41,177 nt of DNA from CAG-791 sp002392385 (GTDB lineage Bacteria; Bacillota; Clostridia; Lachnospirales; Lachnospiraceae). The translations under genes were made by a program, and so were the position numbers. Below are positions 1 to 8,298 of the stretch, in pieces. Positions within the stretch are counted from its first letter, which is position 1, and every line of letters starts with the position of its first letter. The notes beneath the pieces were generated by a model that was given only the letters and a program-made list of their open reading frames with translations, did not search any database and was not told where the DNA came from. The DNA lies in NCBI GenBank assembly GCA_946616295.1, contig CAMOIU010000021.1, forward strand, positions 1-41,177, given 5' to 3'.

Positions 1-111
1 ATTTATTCAGGGTTGCATTTCTGTTAAACTGTCATATTCGATTGTGAAGGTTCTGTGGGAACTCCTGCCTGACAGAAGTTCGTGGGTGCTGTCTCACGCG
101 ACAGCTTTGTT

Positions 112-140
112 ATCTTACCGCGGCATCAGCCTGTTGTCAA
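112..140 (-). promoter_or_regulatory. Strong sigma-A promoter pointing out of the window (rRNA-like)
   Basis: On the minus strand there is TTGACA at 135-140, a 17-nt spacer and TAAGAT at 112-117. An A/T-rich tract (about 145-175, with a run of T and A) lies directly upstream like an UP element. A small hairpin (GCTGTC/GACAGC, 88-105) follows in the transcript. No ORF starts between here and position 1, so the target lies beyond the left edge. The arrangement (tRNA gene, UP-like tract, near-consensus promoter, short hairpin) resembles an rRNA operon leader, but the rRNA itself is not in view; that part is inference. Confidence 0.6.
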
Positions 141-251
141 GCATGATTTTCAACTTTTTAAAAAGTTTTTTGGGAGCCGCGGAAGCTCTCTTTTCTGCAA
201 ATCATGCCGCCCTCCGGTCGGATGCGCGGCACGATAATGGTGAAAAAAGAA

Positions 252-340
252 CGGAGAAAGCGGGATTTGAACCCGCGCGCCGGGATTACCGACCTACACC
301 CTTAGCAGGGGCGCCTCTTCAGCCACTTGAGTATTTCTCC
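252..340 (-). tRNA. tRNA-Ser(GCU)
   Basis: Read on the minus strand, an 89-nt tRNA folds with acceptor stem GGAGAAA/TTTCTCC and discriminator G at 252. The anticodon stem is CGCCC/GGGTG around the loop CTGCTAA, giving anticodon GCU (serine codons AGU/AGC). A long variable arm (class II tRNA) and a T arm with GGTTCAAATC are present. The 3' CCA is not encoded. A T-rich run follows immediately and may end the transcript. The gene has its own consensus promoter at 401-429. Confidence 0.95.
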
Positions 341-400
341 ATGCCTGGTTCGTAGAAAACGTTATTCAATTTTTACGCCTCTTTTACAGGTGCATCGTCA

Positions 401-429
401 ATTATACATATGCCCGAAACATTTGTCAA
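401..429 (-). promoter_or_regulatory. Consensus promoter of the tRNA-Ser gene
   Basis: TTGACA (424-429), exactly 17 nt, then TATAAT (401-406) on the minus strand. It lies about 60 bp upstream of the tRNA 5' end. Both hexamers are perfect consensus, as expected for a stable RNA gene. Confidence 0.8.
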
Positions 430-443
430 TGCACTTTGTAGAA

Positions 444-487
444 AAAAGGAGAGGCAGCTGCTGCCCCGGTATGGGGCAGCGCTGTAC
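444..487 (-). terminator. Probable terminator after the HIT gene
   Basis: A GC-rich hairpin (GCTGCCCC / GGGGCAGC) followed by a second potential short stem and then TTTTTT on the minus strand, 17-60 bp past the HIT stop codon. The T-run is separated from the main stem by about 12 nt, so the exact terminating stem is uncertain. Confidence 0.5.
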
Positions 488-503
488 TTTATAAAACAGG
501 CCT

Positions 504-914
504 TCAGCCCTGCAGTCTGGCCAGTACGGCATCCAGCTCCTCCGGCGCGGGAGAAGAGGGCTTCCATCCGATCAGCTGATCATCGCCCTGATAGCGCGGG
601 ATGATGTGGAGATGGAAGTGATGCACCGTCTGTCCGGCGATCTCTCCGTTGTTCTGCACAAGGTTGAGACCGTCGCAGCCCAGCTTCTCTTTATAGAGGC
701 GGGCGATCTCCGCCGCGAGGCGCATGGCCTCCCCGGCCAGCTCCGGCGGGATCTGGGTGATGTCCGCATAGTGATCCTTGGGAAGGACAAGGGCGTGTCC
801 CGCCGTGGCGGGGGCATTGTCCAGTATTACCCGGAAATGGTCATTCTCACAGACCGTGCGAGAGGGGATCTCTCCGTTTGCGATCCTGCAAAAAATACAT
901 CCTGCTTCCTGCAT
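504..914 (-). CDS. HIT-family (histidine triad) nucleotide-binding protein, HinT-like
   Basis: The 136-residue protein is a full-length HIT domain of the HinT branch, which hydrolyses purine nucleoside phosphoramidates such as adenosine 5'-monophosphoramidate in the cytosol. Visible are the N-terminal C-x2-C (CIFCRI, residues 6-11), the nucleotide-binding NNGEIAGQ segment and the catalytic triad HFHLHIIP near residues 98-105. The length matches bacterial HinT proteins. The ATG is preceded by AGGAGGT at ideal spacing, and a -35/-10 pair lies at 960-987. It is a single-gene unit between the tRNA and the downstream end of the pilus operon. The physiological substrate cannot be told from sequence. 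Confidence 0.93.
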   Translation of the reverse strand: MQEAGCIFCRIANGEIPSRTVCENDHFRVILDNAPATAGHALVLPKDHYADITQIPPELAGEAMRLAAEIARLYKEKLGCDGLNLVQNNGEIAGQTVHHFHLHIIPRYQGDDQLIGWKPSSPAPEELDAVLARLQG

Positions 915-959
915 GATTACCTCCTGTATGAGCTCTTTTAATCCGCAGCACTATGAATC

Positions 960-987
960 AGTATATCATTTCCGCCCGCGGATGCAA
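960..987 (-). promoter_or_regulatory. Probable promoter of the HIT gene
   Basis: TTGCAT (982-987), 16-nt spacer, TATACT (960-965) on the minus strand, about 46 bp before the start codon. It lies in the gap after the last pilus-operon gene, suggesting independent transcription. Confidence 0.55.
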
Positions 988-1053
988 AGTGTGCGGGGCA
1001 GGAAGTCTGCCGCTGCGCCGCGGATCCGGTCGGCCGCAGGCATGAACCAGACG

Positions 1054-2391
1054 TCACCGGCACTCATAAATGGCCTCACCGAACCGGACCTCGTCGCCCT
1101 TATGGACAGGCACACTCTCCTCCGGCTCCAGGAGTCTTCCGTTGATCCAGGTCCCGTTGGTGCTGTTGAGGTCCCGCATCATGAGTCCTCCCTCCGCTTC
1201 CCGGGTGAAACGCACATGCAGGCGGCTGATGCTGGGATCCTCGATCGCCCTGTCCGCGAACTGTTCGTTCCTCCCCAGTGTCAGCGGGAGTCTGCGCAGG
1301 TCAATGTTGGGCATGCGCGGGTCCTCACTGTAAAGGCCGGAGGCGCGGGTCCCTTCAAATCCCAGGAAGACTGTCCCTGTCTCTTCTTCTCTCGCCTTCT
1401 CCTCCGCCTGCATGCGTTCTGCCCGGATCTGTTCCCTGCGCATTTCCTCCCTGAAGAGGCGCAGGTCCTCTCCTTTATCCGACGTCTGCGCCTTTTTCCG
1501 TCTGTGGGAGCGCAGGAGGATCAGAATACCGGCCGCCGCGGAGAGGACGAGACAGAAGACCGCAAGGCAGCGGCATAGCAGCAGGCCCCTTTCCGTCACC
1601 CGGAAGAACATGGGATAGGCCGCGGAGGCCACACAGCCCAGAAGCAGCAGGGCCGCAGCCACGGACAGACCGGGGACAGGATCCCTGCTTCTGCCGGTTC
1701 TGTCCTGCCTCTTCGGGCCTCTTCCCTCTTCATACAGATCCTGCTTCTGCCTTACGGAGACCGGTTCTTCATAGAAGCCCTCTCCGGCGCCGCTCTCTTC
1801 CTGGCGAAAATAGTCATCTGTGGGAACCGGCTCCGGGTCTGTCTCCTCATCCTGTCCGCCCTGGTCTGTCGTTTCTGTCTCCAGTCTGTGCAGCAGGAGG
1901 TCCGGATCCTCCGCGCAGGCGGCGAGCCTGTAGGCCAGGGCCGCCGCGTCTCTGTCGTCCTCCCTGACCAGATCCGCGGCCGATGTGAACAGGTCCCGCA
2001 TATCCCTGCCTCCCGCATCCGGATAATATAAAAAGAGATAGTGGCCCTCTGTCAGGTCGTAGTATACAAACTCCTGCGTCATGATGAGGTGCTCCGGATC
2101 CAGAAGGTAGAGGGACAGTTCCCTGCGCAGTGCGGTGATGTCCGCCGCCAGCCGCTGCAGGTCCGACACGCCCAGCTTCCGGTCCGCATGAAAAACGGAG
2201 AATTTCTGTCTGGCCGTGATGTCATAGCACAGCTTTTTCTCCCCGTTTACCGCCCGCAGACAGCAGGGAAGCAGTCCCTGGATCTTGTTGGCAGCCAGCA
2301 TCCTGTATTGATAGCCGCCCGTCTGCACCTCCTCCGGCTCCGGCAGAACCAGATAGGTGTGCAGCGCATCTCTGTAATGTCCGATCTCCAT
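1054..2391 (-). CDS. Membrane protein with DUF6382-like N-terminus and C-terminal FHA domain
   Basis: This is the last gene of the Tad operon. The 445-residue protein has an N-terminal ~170-residue globular region like the family found ahead of FHA domains in Lachnospiraceae (DUF6382, named from memory). An acidic linker, two membrane helices (about 240-262 and 269-293), a charged likely coiled coil (300-335) and an FHA domain from about 364 to the end follow. FHA landmarks are visible: LGRN (372-375), SISRLH (387-392) and STNG (410-413), the phosphothreonine-binding loops. FHA domains read Ser/Thr phosphorylation, so the protein may link the pilus machine to kinase signalling; no kinase gene is in the window. 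AAAGGAGA precedes the ATG. Confidence 0.85.
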   Translation of the reverse strand: MEIGHYRDALHTYLVLPEPEEVQTGGYQYRMLAANKIQGLLPCCLRAVNGEKKLCYDITARQKFSVFHADRKLGVSDLQRLAADITALRRELSLYLLDPEHLIMTQEFVYYDLTEGHYLFLYYPDAGGRDMRDLFTSAADLVREDDRDAAALAYRLAACAEDPDLLLHRLETETTDQGGQDEETDPEPVPTDDYFRQEESGAGEGFYEEPVSVRQKQDLYEEGRGPKRQDRTGRSRDPVPGLSVAAALLLLGCVASAAYPMFFRVTERGLLLCRCLAVFCLVLSAAAGILILLRSHRRKKAQTSDKGEDLRLFREEMRREQIRAERMQAEEKAREEETGTVFLGFEGTRASGLYSEDPRMPNIDLRRLPLTLGRNEQFADRAIEDPSISRLHVRFTREAEGGLMMRDLNSTNGTWINGRLLEPEESVPVHKGDEVRFGEAIYECR

Positions 2392-2434
2392 TTGAGCTGT
2401 CTCCTTTCCCGCCGGTCATTGGCGCAGCCTCCCT

Positions 2435-2938
2435 CTAGTCCTCCTGCGCCATTCGCAGCAGGGCCGCGATCCGTCTGGCTCTCCGGAAGCTGTGCGGCGG
2501 ATCCGACTTCCTTGCCTGCTGCGCCGTGTCGATCCCCCATCCTTCCGGCATGAGAAAATATCCACGGAAGACTGTGGCAGCCAGCTCTGCCCGCACCCTG
2601 CAGCGTACCGTCAGTCCCGTCTCCAGCTTCTCGCTGAAGGAGGCGAGCAGGAAGGTGCTCCTGCGGCTCTCCGACAGGTCTCCTTCCCTGTGCTGTGTGT
2701 GCCCTCTTTCTATACTCTTCTGATAGGCATGGATATAGGCATCCTGCTCCACGGCACACCGGTCGTACATATAGAAGGCAAGATACAGGACAAAGACCAC
2801 CAGGCAGAGAGCCATGGGAACTATAAAGGAAGCTTCCGCCGTCATGTAGCCCGCCTCCCCGCACAGGTCTGTCCCTTCTCCGGCAGAGGGAGATCCCGCC
2901 GCCCTTCCCGGGACGGCCCGTCCTGTAAGCTTCTCCAT
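2435..2938 (-). CDS. TadE-like minor pilin/pseudopilin
   Basis: A 167-residue protein. A pilin-type segment, GYMTAEASFIVPM with the conserved Glu five residues after the Gly, starts near residue 30 and runs into one hydrophobic helix (about 37-57). The remaining ~110 residues are soluble and Arg/Glu-rich. This layout is that of TadE/TadF-like pseudopilins, which are cut by the locus prepilin peptidase and assist Flp pilus assembly. A much longer ORF reads upstream in the same frame, but ATG at 2938 has AAGGAG at good spacing and begins after the preceding peptidase gene ends, so it was chosen. The N-terminal 29 residues form an unusually long leader. Confidence 0.75.
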   Translation of the reverse strand: MEKLTGRAVPGRAAGSPSAGEGTDLCGEAGYMTAEASFIVPMALCLVVFVLYLAFYMYDRCAVEQDAYIHAYQKSIERGHTQHREGDLSESRRSTFLLASFSEKLETGLTVRCRVRAELAATVFRGYFLMPEGWGIDTAQQARKSDPPHSFRRARRIAALLRMAQED

Positions 2939-2961
2939 CCTTCTCCTTTCTCTGCCCCGTT

Positions 2962-3372
2962 TCAGAGGCTCCCTCCCAGGTAATTCTCCGCGCAGACCAG
3001 CCATGCCGCCCCGGCCAGAAAAGGCACAAAGGGGATGGTGTCCCCTGCGCAGCCTCTTCGGCGGCATAGGAAAACAAAAGCTGCTGCGGACAGAGAAGCC
3101 GCCGCGAGAATTCGCAGGGTGTTCTCCGTCCCGGCCGTCATCCCGCACAGGAGAAGGCACCATCCGTCTCCCCGGCCCCAGGCTCCCCGGACGGCCGCGG
3201 AGGCGGCCAGCCACACAAGTCCCGGGGCAGCGCCTCCCACGCTTACCCCACAGCCGCAGGCTTGTCTGCATAGGAGGGCCAGAGCCCAGAGGTACAGCCA
3301 GCTTCTGCGCACCTTCATGGACCGCAGGTCCTCCGCGGCACAGATCGTCAGCATCAAGGCTGCCTCGATCAT
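2962..3372 (-). CDS. Small A24-type prepilin peptidase (TadV/CpaA-like)
   Basis: A 136-residue, very hydrophobic protein with the two aspartate motifs of type IV prepilin peptidases: AAEDLRS near residues 12-18 and GRGDG (the GxGD motif) near 66-70. A further hydrophobic segment ends in a TIPFVPFLAG motif typical of the family. It is shorter than the other peptidase of this locus (10527-10991). Its ATG overlaps the stop codon of the upstream TadE-like gene (ATGA), so the two are translationally coupled. It probably removes leaders from Flp and TadE-type precursors. Both catalytic Asp residues are present, so it need not be a remnant. Confidence 0.72.
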   Translation of the reverse strand: MIEAALMLTICAAEDLRSMKVRRSWLYLWALALLCRQACGCGVSVGGAAPGLVWLAASAAVRGAWGRGDGWCLLLCGMTAGTENTLRILAAASLSAAAFVFLCRRRGCAGDTIPFVPFLAGAAWLVCAENYLGGSL

Positions 3373-4262
3373 CTGTCTCCCCCCTGCTCCTGTCCGTGCC
3401 CGCAGCGGGGGCAGGGCCGCAGGTGACCCTGTGCTTCCTCGCGGCTCTCTTCGTGGTATTCCTTATAGATCGCCGTGCAGTGCGGGTCGCTGTGATAACG
3501 GTTCCCCGCCGGTGCCACCAGCACCGTACCTTCCGGGCCGGGCCGACAGCTCTCACAGGGGTGATAGATCGAACCATCGTCTGCCCGCAGCCCGGAAAGT
3601 GACTCCGCCGGTACCCAGTGCAGGTCGGGGTGAAGGTATGGGCACAGGGGATCCGTGTGATAGACGATGCCCGTGCGGGCCACATAGACCGTATCGCCGT
3701 CGCCGCTCCCGGTGCTCTCCGTCCTGAAGCTGCCCGGCCTATATCCCGTCCACGCATGGCCCATGTATACCGCTTCCAGGGTAAAGCCCCTGTAGGCGAT
3801 GACCGGTATAAAAGGCCTCAGTCTGCAGTGAGCATGGATCTCCACCCGGCCGCCATCCGTCAGGACAGAGGATCCCAGATAAGAAATGCTCCCCTTCAGA
3901 GGACTGTTTTTAAGATATGCTGCTCCCAGCAGCTGGGCGACACGTCCCCTGACAAAGCTTTCCGTCAGGGCAAAGGAAGCCCCCTCTGAGAGCCCGCCGT
4001 CCGCGTCCGTCCCCTGACCGTCCCCGCTCCCTGCCGTCTCCGGGGCCGCATACCGCGTATAATAGGCATACTCCCGCACCTGGTCCCCGGCCTGCTGCAG
4101 GGCCGCCGTCAGACGGCTCTCGAAACGCAGCATTTCGATAATAAAAAGAATGTTCAGGACGAAAAAGAGAAAGAGGGGCAGTACCATGGCCGCCTCCGCC
4201 GTCATGCTGCCCGGCGGGTCCTCCCGCCTGTTTCCGCGCAGTCTGCGCCAGCACTCAGTCAT
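3369..4262 (-). CDS. TadE-like pseudopilin with two C-terminal His/Cys motifs
   Basis: The 297-residue protein starts with a charged leader and the pilin segment GSMTAEAAMVLP (18-29), followed by one membrane helix (about 23-43). A soluble domain follows, then an unusual C-terminal third with two copies of a His/Cys pattern: H202-x4-C207 with C236-x2-C239, and H257-x4-C262 with C284-x2-C287. Each copy follows a V(Y/L)VA segment and YH(T/S)DP. Spacing suggests two small metal-binding or disulfide-linked modules outside the membrane. The start overlaps the end of the DUF5702 gene by 8 nt and the stop overlaps the next start by 4 nt. Confidence 0.78.
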   Translation of the reverse strand: MTECWRRLRGNRREDPPGSMTAEAAMVLPLFLFFVLNILFIIEMLRFESRLTAALQQAGDQVREYAYYTRYAAPETAGSGDGQGTDADGGLSEGASFALTESFVRGRVAQLLGAAYLKNSPLKGSISYLGSSVLTDGGRVEIHAHCRLRPFIPVIAYRGFTLEAVYMGHAWTGYRPGSFRTESTGSGDGDTVYVARTGIVYHTDPLCPYLHPDLHWVPAESLSGLRADDGSIYHPCESCRPGPEGTVLVAPAGNRYHSDPHCTAIYKEYHEESREEAQGHLRPCPRCGHGQEQGGDR

Positions 4263-5823
4263 ATCCCACCGTCATTTCCACCTTAAAGGTCGTCCCCGTC
4301 GAACACGGCACCTCTGTCGTAAAGGAAAAAATATCCATGCACTGATCCAGGCGGAAGCCCTCTCCGTGAGGGGTCTCCCGGATTTCCATTTCTATAAGAT
4401 CCATAAGACGCCGGGTCTTCAGCGATCCTCCCTGCAGATAGAGGAGCCCGCGCAGATGGTCCCGATAGTCAAAGCCCTCCGCATAGCTGCCGATCCGGCC
4501 GCGGCCGGCGGGCGTGAGCAGGTCCGTCATGGCTGTCTGCCAGTTGTCGGGGGTCTTGCGCAGGGGCACTCTGCCTCCCTTCATCAGCGTCCGGACATCC
4601 ACCACCGTCTCCAGATAGGCCCAGGAGAAAAGGATGCCGGCCTTCAGCGGCTCCTTGAGCTCCGGATTGAAGAGGACCAGTGACACGACGGCCGCCGCCG
4701 CGTCCGCCTGTGCCGCCCTTGCTGTATCCCCGAACAGACAGGCGCAGTTCAGGCCTCCCCGCAGGAGCATGAGCCTCTCCGCCACCGCCTCCAGGTTGTC
4801 CACATCGGATCCGCGGCCGCCGATGATATATTCCACCTGATAGCGCAGAGGCGCCTCCTTCCGGGCTCCGTGCAGGAGGTCCCCGCATTTCTCCAGAACA
4901 TACTCGTCAAACAGGAGCTCATCCGCCTGCGGGTACCCGTGACTATTGGTCTGGGCCGCTCCCGTCCCGGCGCACAGGGTCCTGTGCGAGCAGAGCTCCG
5001 CCACCGGATACAGGGTGTCCGCCGCCGGTATATCCGTGCCGTAGATCTGAAAGAGTATGGGCCGCTTCATGAAATCACCGGCCGCCGACAGGATCCTCTG
5101 CGGCAGAGTCTCTTCACTCTCGGCAGCGCCCGGATCCCCGCCGCTTCCCTCGGCGGGCTGGGCGGCCGGCGCCTGACCGCCGGCCTCTGCCAGCCTTTTC
5201 TCCTCTTCTCCCCTGGCCAGCTGTTCCCGGAGCTTGTCTTCATTTTCCAGTCTCTTCCGGGTCCAGGCTTCCGTATCCAGCTCCAGGCCGTGCCAGCGGT
5301 CTGCCGTCACCATGGCCGCTGCCGCGTATTGCCCCACCGGATCGGCAGACATATAGGCGTAGATCTGTTCCCGCAGAGAGCGGCCGCCGTCATCGGAGGC
5401 CAGCCGGAAACCGGTGATCTGCACGGGAGAGGCCTTGAGTGCGTAGAACCGTCTCCAGCCGGTATCCTCCAGGTTCTTCTGCAGATAGTACTGCAGGTGG
5501 GCCGCTGCCGCGGCCGGCCCCGGCGCGCTGTCGCCGGCATAGGCCGTATCGATATAGAAGAGATCATACCGGGCGTGAAGCTCCTGATGAAACTCCGCCA
5601 GCACGCTGTCCGCGGCCGTCTGGGCCGCGCAGGCGGTCCTGAGCCGTCCCGTGCCGGTCGCGGAGGAACGGATCAGCAGAAGCAGGAAGGGCAGCAGTAC
5701 GGCCAGGATCAGGGCTGTAAAGACCGTCAGGTATCCCTCTTCCGGGGCGCTGTACGCGCCCCGGAGTCCGTAAACAGTCCGGCCTGCTCCCGCTCTGTCA
5801 GGAGCAGAGCCTGTGCCACACAT
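4255..5823 (-). CDS. DUF5702-family Tad-locus membrane protein
   Basis: A 522-residue protein with one membrane helix (about 32-52, after GYLTVFTAL) and a long extracytoplasmic region. It matches the DUF5702 family regularly found in Tad loci of Clostridia; its role is unknown but it is probably a pseudopilin-like structural or assembly component. The ORF is open further upstream, but ATG at 5823 is preceded by GAGGGGAG at about 9 nt and limits overlap with the Flp gene to 26 nt, so it was preferred. An acidic, Ala/Gly/Pro-rich low-complexity stretch lies mid-protein. Confidence 0.72.
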   Translation of the reverse strand: MCGTGSAPDRAGAGRTVYGLRGAYSAPEEGYLTVFTALILAVLLPFLLLLIRSSATGTGRLRTACAAQTAADSVLAEFHQELHARYDLFYIDTAYAGDSAPGPAAAAAHLQYYLQKNLEDTGWRRFYALKASPVQITGFRLASDDGGRSLREQIYAYMSADPVGQYAAAAMVTADRWHGLELDTEAWTRKRLENEDKLREQLARGEEEKRLAEAGGQAPAAQPAEGSGGDPGAAESEETLPQRILSAAGDFMKRPILFQIYGTDIPAADTLYPVAELCSHRTLCAGTGAAQTNSHGYPQADELLFDEYVLEKCGDLLHGARKEAPLRYQVEYIIGGRGSDVDNLEAVAERLMLLRGGLNCACLFGDTARAAQADAAAAVVSLVLFNPELKEPLKAGILFSWAYLETVVDVRTLMKGGRVPLRKTPDNWQTAMTDLLTPAGRGRIGSYAEGFDYRDHLRGLLYLQGGSLKTRRLMDLIEMEIRETPHGEGFRLDQCMDIFSFTTEVPCSTGTTFKVEMTVGYD

Positions 5824-6013
5824 TTTCTGCCGCTCCCCTCGAAAGAATGGTGGAGCTGTCACTGCTGATCTTGTTGAAGATCTTTTTGACCAGATCATTC
5901 AGCTGCTTTTTGAAGATGACCACCAGGCCCACGAGGACAACCATTATGAGTATGACCTCGACCGTCCCCATGCCTTCCTCATCCTTGAGAAAACTGTAAA
6001 AGCCGCCTGCCAT
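5798..6013 (-). CDS. flp: Flp-type (type IVb) pilin
   Basis: A 71-residue major-pilin candidate. A short leader ends in DEEGMGTVEVILIM: cleavage would follow the Gly and leave the conserved Glu at about +5. A single hydrophobic helix (about 17-34) and an amphipathic lysine-rich tail follow. This is the polymerising subunit of the pilus that TadA, TadB and TadC export. AAGGAGG precedes the ATG. The ~20 C-terminal residues overlap the start of the DUF5702 gene, so that tail sequence is under double constraint. Confidence 0.85.
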   Translation of the reverse strand: MAGGFYSFLKDEEGMGTVEVILIMVVLVGLVVIFKKQLNDLVKKIFNKISSDSSTILSRGAAENVWHRLCS

Positions 6014-6049
6014 TGTGCCTCCTTTCCGGACACCGCTGTGTCGTGTGTC

Positions 6050-7546
6050 CTATACCGTAAAACTGAGATATGCCGGAATCATAATTATCAGCATTGTGAC
6101 CGCCAGCATGATGACCATCGGAAATAAAAGTCCGGTCTCCGCCTCCTCTCCGCGTATTCTTGCCGTGATCCTGCGCTCCCGGAAGGCCTCGCCGGCCTCC
6201 CGGTGCAGAACGTTCAGAAGGGCACTGTTCCCTTTGCGAAGGTTCTGCGTGAGCAAGGACACAAGCCTCGCATAAACGTTGCTGCGACACCGGGCGGCGA
6301 AGTGCGTATAGGCCTCTGTTTCCGGGATCCCGCTCTCCATTTCCCGGTTCAGGAGGAGGATCTCCTCTCCCAGATAACGCCTGTGCCCTCCCCGGAGTCG
6401 CGCATTCCGATAGTCCTCACCGATTCTGAAAAATATATTCCGCAGGCTCATGCCTGCTCCCATGTAGAGGGCCAGTCTGCTGACGAAGACCGGGTAGTCT
6501 TCACGCAGCTGCCGCTCCCTTTTGACGATTTCTTTATGGAGCTGCCGGTCTGTGAGCGGCGCATAGAGGACCGCCGCCGCGGCCGCGGCCAGAAAGAGGA
6601 TCACGGCTGAGCTGTCGCCCGCCGCCGACCACCGGATGGCCTCTCCGCCCTCCCGCAGGCGGCCGGGCAGTTCCAGATAGGGTTGGTCCCTTGTCTCCTC
6701 TTCCTGTCCGGAGATGAGGCCCTGCAGCTCCCGCCGCAGCCGCTCCTCCACGCTGATCTCCGGGGGATAGACCGTCAGCGCGTAGGTCCGCTCATAGCTG
6801 CGGACGCCGCTGCTGTCCTCGGCAGAAAGGACCGCCTTCAGCAGAACTTCCTGCCCCTTCCCGGCGTCTCCGGTACACAGGTTCTTCCCTTCGTCCGACA
6901 GGATCCCGGCATCCCCGGTCTCCCAGCGGATCACGAAGGGATATCCCTCCAGGGCACTGATCAGGTCCAGGTCTCCCCGGACCTGGTCCGGTCTCCCGCC
7001 GTCCCCCAGGATGGCGGCCGGAAGGGCCTCCAGCAGCCGGTCGGCCAGCCGGTCCAGTTCCTCCGGTTTATACCGGCGGGACTGGATCGTGACCGGCACC
7101 TCCACCTCTGTGCTTCCCTCCACCACGGCCGTCAGCACCTCCTCCCGGGGCAGTCCGCCGTAGGTTTCCCGCTCCAGACGCAGGGTCCCTCCATCCTCCG
7201 CGGCCGCCCGATCCCACGCCGTCTTGAGTACAGCCGCCCCTGACAGCAGGCTTCCCACGAGAAGAATAGACAGAATATGGTATATTTTGCCGATCTCATA
7301 GGCTTCCTTCTTCCCTTCCGCAAGACGGGAGGGGTATAAGACAGCCAGGTCCGCGCCGGGATCCTGCCGGCGGGCGCGCCCTATGTTCCTTGTTTTTCTA
7401 TATATAAAAGCTGCTCCCCGGGTCAGCGGCATAAAGCCCTCCGCCGCCGCTCCCGGAACAGGCTCTCCCCTGCACAAAAGCATCAGGAGACCTGTACAGA
7501 GAGGCATCACCGCCGCCAGGACGGCGCCTGCCCAGATCTCTTTCAT
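6050..7546 (-). CDS. tadC: TadC-like type II secretion F-family membrane protein with large extracytoplasmic insert
   Basis: The 498-residue protein carries a T2SSF domain in its C-terminal part (about 330-498): a cytoplasmic helical bundle ending in a hydrophobic helix (MVIMLAVTMLIIMIPAY). Helices also lie near 5-25, 87-107 and 318-335. Between the second and third is a soluble region of roughly 200 residues that classical TadC proteins (around 300 residues) lack. TadC pairs with TadB as the inner-membrane platform on which the TadA ATPase works. AAGGAGGA precedes the ATG. The symbol rests on gene order and the T2SSF domain. Confidence 0.8.
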   Translation of the reverse strand: MKEIWAGAVLAAVMPLCTGLLMLLCRGEPVPGAAAEGFMPLTRGAAFIYRKTRNIGRARRQDPGADLAVLYPSRLAEGKKEAYEIGKIYHILSILLVGSLLSGAAVLKTAWDRAAAEDGGTLRLERETYGGLPREEVLTAVVEGSTEVEVPVTIQSRRYKPEELDRLADRLLEALPAAILGDGGRPDQVRGDLDLISALEGYPFVIRWETGDAGILSDEGKNLCTGDAGKGQEVLLKAVLSAEDSSGVRSYERTYALTVYPPEISVEERLRRELQGLISGQEEETRDQPYLELPGRLREGGEAIRWSAAGDSSAVILFLAAAAAAVLYAPLTDRQLHKEIVKRERQLREDYPVFVSRLALYMGAGMSLRNIFFRIGEDYRNARLRGGHRRYLGEEILLLNREMESGIPETEAYTHFAARCRSNVYARLVSLLTQNLRKGNSALLNVLHREAGEAFRERRITARIRGEEAETGLLFPMVIMLAVTMLIIMIPAYLSFTV

Positions 7547-7575
7547 ATGTCCTCCTTCCCTTCAGAATACAAGGG

Positions 7576-8298
7576 TCAGAATGTGATCCTCAGAATCCTG
7601 CGGCTCATCTCCATGGCCAGGAGCCAGATCAGGAGACAGGCGGTCATAAACAGAATTCCGAACACATTGTGATACAGTACGTCGAAGAAGCCCGGCGACG
7701 CTGCGCTCACATAGGCGATAATGGCAAAAGGGACCGCGTTCATGATCCTGTTCTCCATCCGCCGGCTCGCCAACGCGGCTTCGATCTCATTCTCCGATTC
7801 CATCCGGGCCCGGATCAGCCCGGCACTGCGCTGGGTCACCGCCGCCATGTCCCCGCCTCTGCGCTTGCAGATGGAGAAGACCGCCGCGTATTCCCGCACT
7901 TCTTCTATCCCTGTTCTCTCCGCCAGGGAGGTCAGCAGGTCCTCCAGCGGCACATGGCTGTCCAGGCCCGCGCAGAGTCTGTACAGTTCCCGGCTGATGG
8001 CCGCCGCCTCTCCGAAGCGCAGGACCATCTCCCGGCGGGCGTCGCGAAAGGCGTTTTCAGAAGAGACACCGGCCTGCAGCGCTGTGACTGCCGCCTCCAG
8101 GGCCTCCACGAACTGTTCCGCCAGTTCCCGGTTCTGCCTCCGCCGCACCTCCTCCCGGCTCCTGAGCGCCAGCAGACAGCTGACCGGCAGCAGGGGCAGG
8201 ACGGCCCACAGGCTCTTGTAGAAAAGCCATACCGCCGCGGCCTCAAAGGCCATGGCCGGGAGAAGGCACTCCGGCGTCTCCAGCGCCAGGAGGTACAA
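7576..8298 (-). CDS. tadB: TadB-like type II secretion F-family membrane protein
   Basis: A T2SSF-domain platform protein: an N-terminal hydrophobic pair (MAFEAAAVWLFYKSLW, then LPLLPVSCLLAL), a cytoplasmic bundle with the characteristic SVENAF-like motif (here SSENAF) and KRRGGDM, and two C-terminal helices. The start is uncertain. An ATG at 8370 would overlap tadA by 128 nt. TTG at 8298 (chosen; 56-nt overlap) gives about 15 residues before the first helix, and ATG at 8253 would leave only 11 nt of overlap. None has a convincing Shine-Dalgarno site, so translational coupling to tadA is likely. Confidence 0.8.
   Translation of the reverse strand: MYLLALETPECLLPAMAFEAAAVWLFYKSLWAVLPLLPVSCLLALRSREEVRRRQNRELAEQFVEALEAAVTALQAGVSSENAFRDARREMVLRFGEAAAISRELYRLCAGLDSHVPLEDLLTSLAERTGIEEVREYAAVFSICKRRGGDMAAVTQRSAGLIRARMESENEIEAALASRRMENRIMNAVPFAIIAYVSAASPGFFDVLYHNVFGILFMTACLLIWLLAMEMSRRILRITF

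Noticed and set aside
2435..3757. Single 440-codon protein covering the second TadE-like gene
   Set aside because: The upstream two thirds are an out-of-frame read of the peptidase and TadE genes; the pilin motif and ribosome site place the start at 2938.
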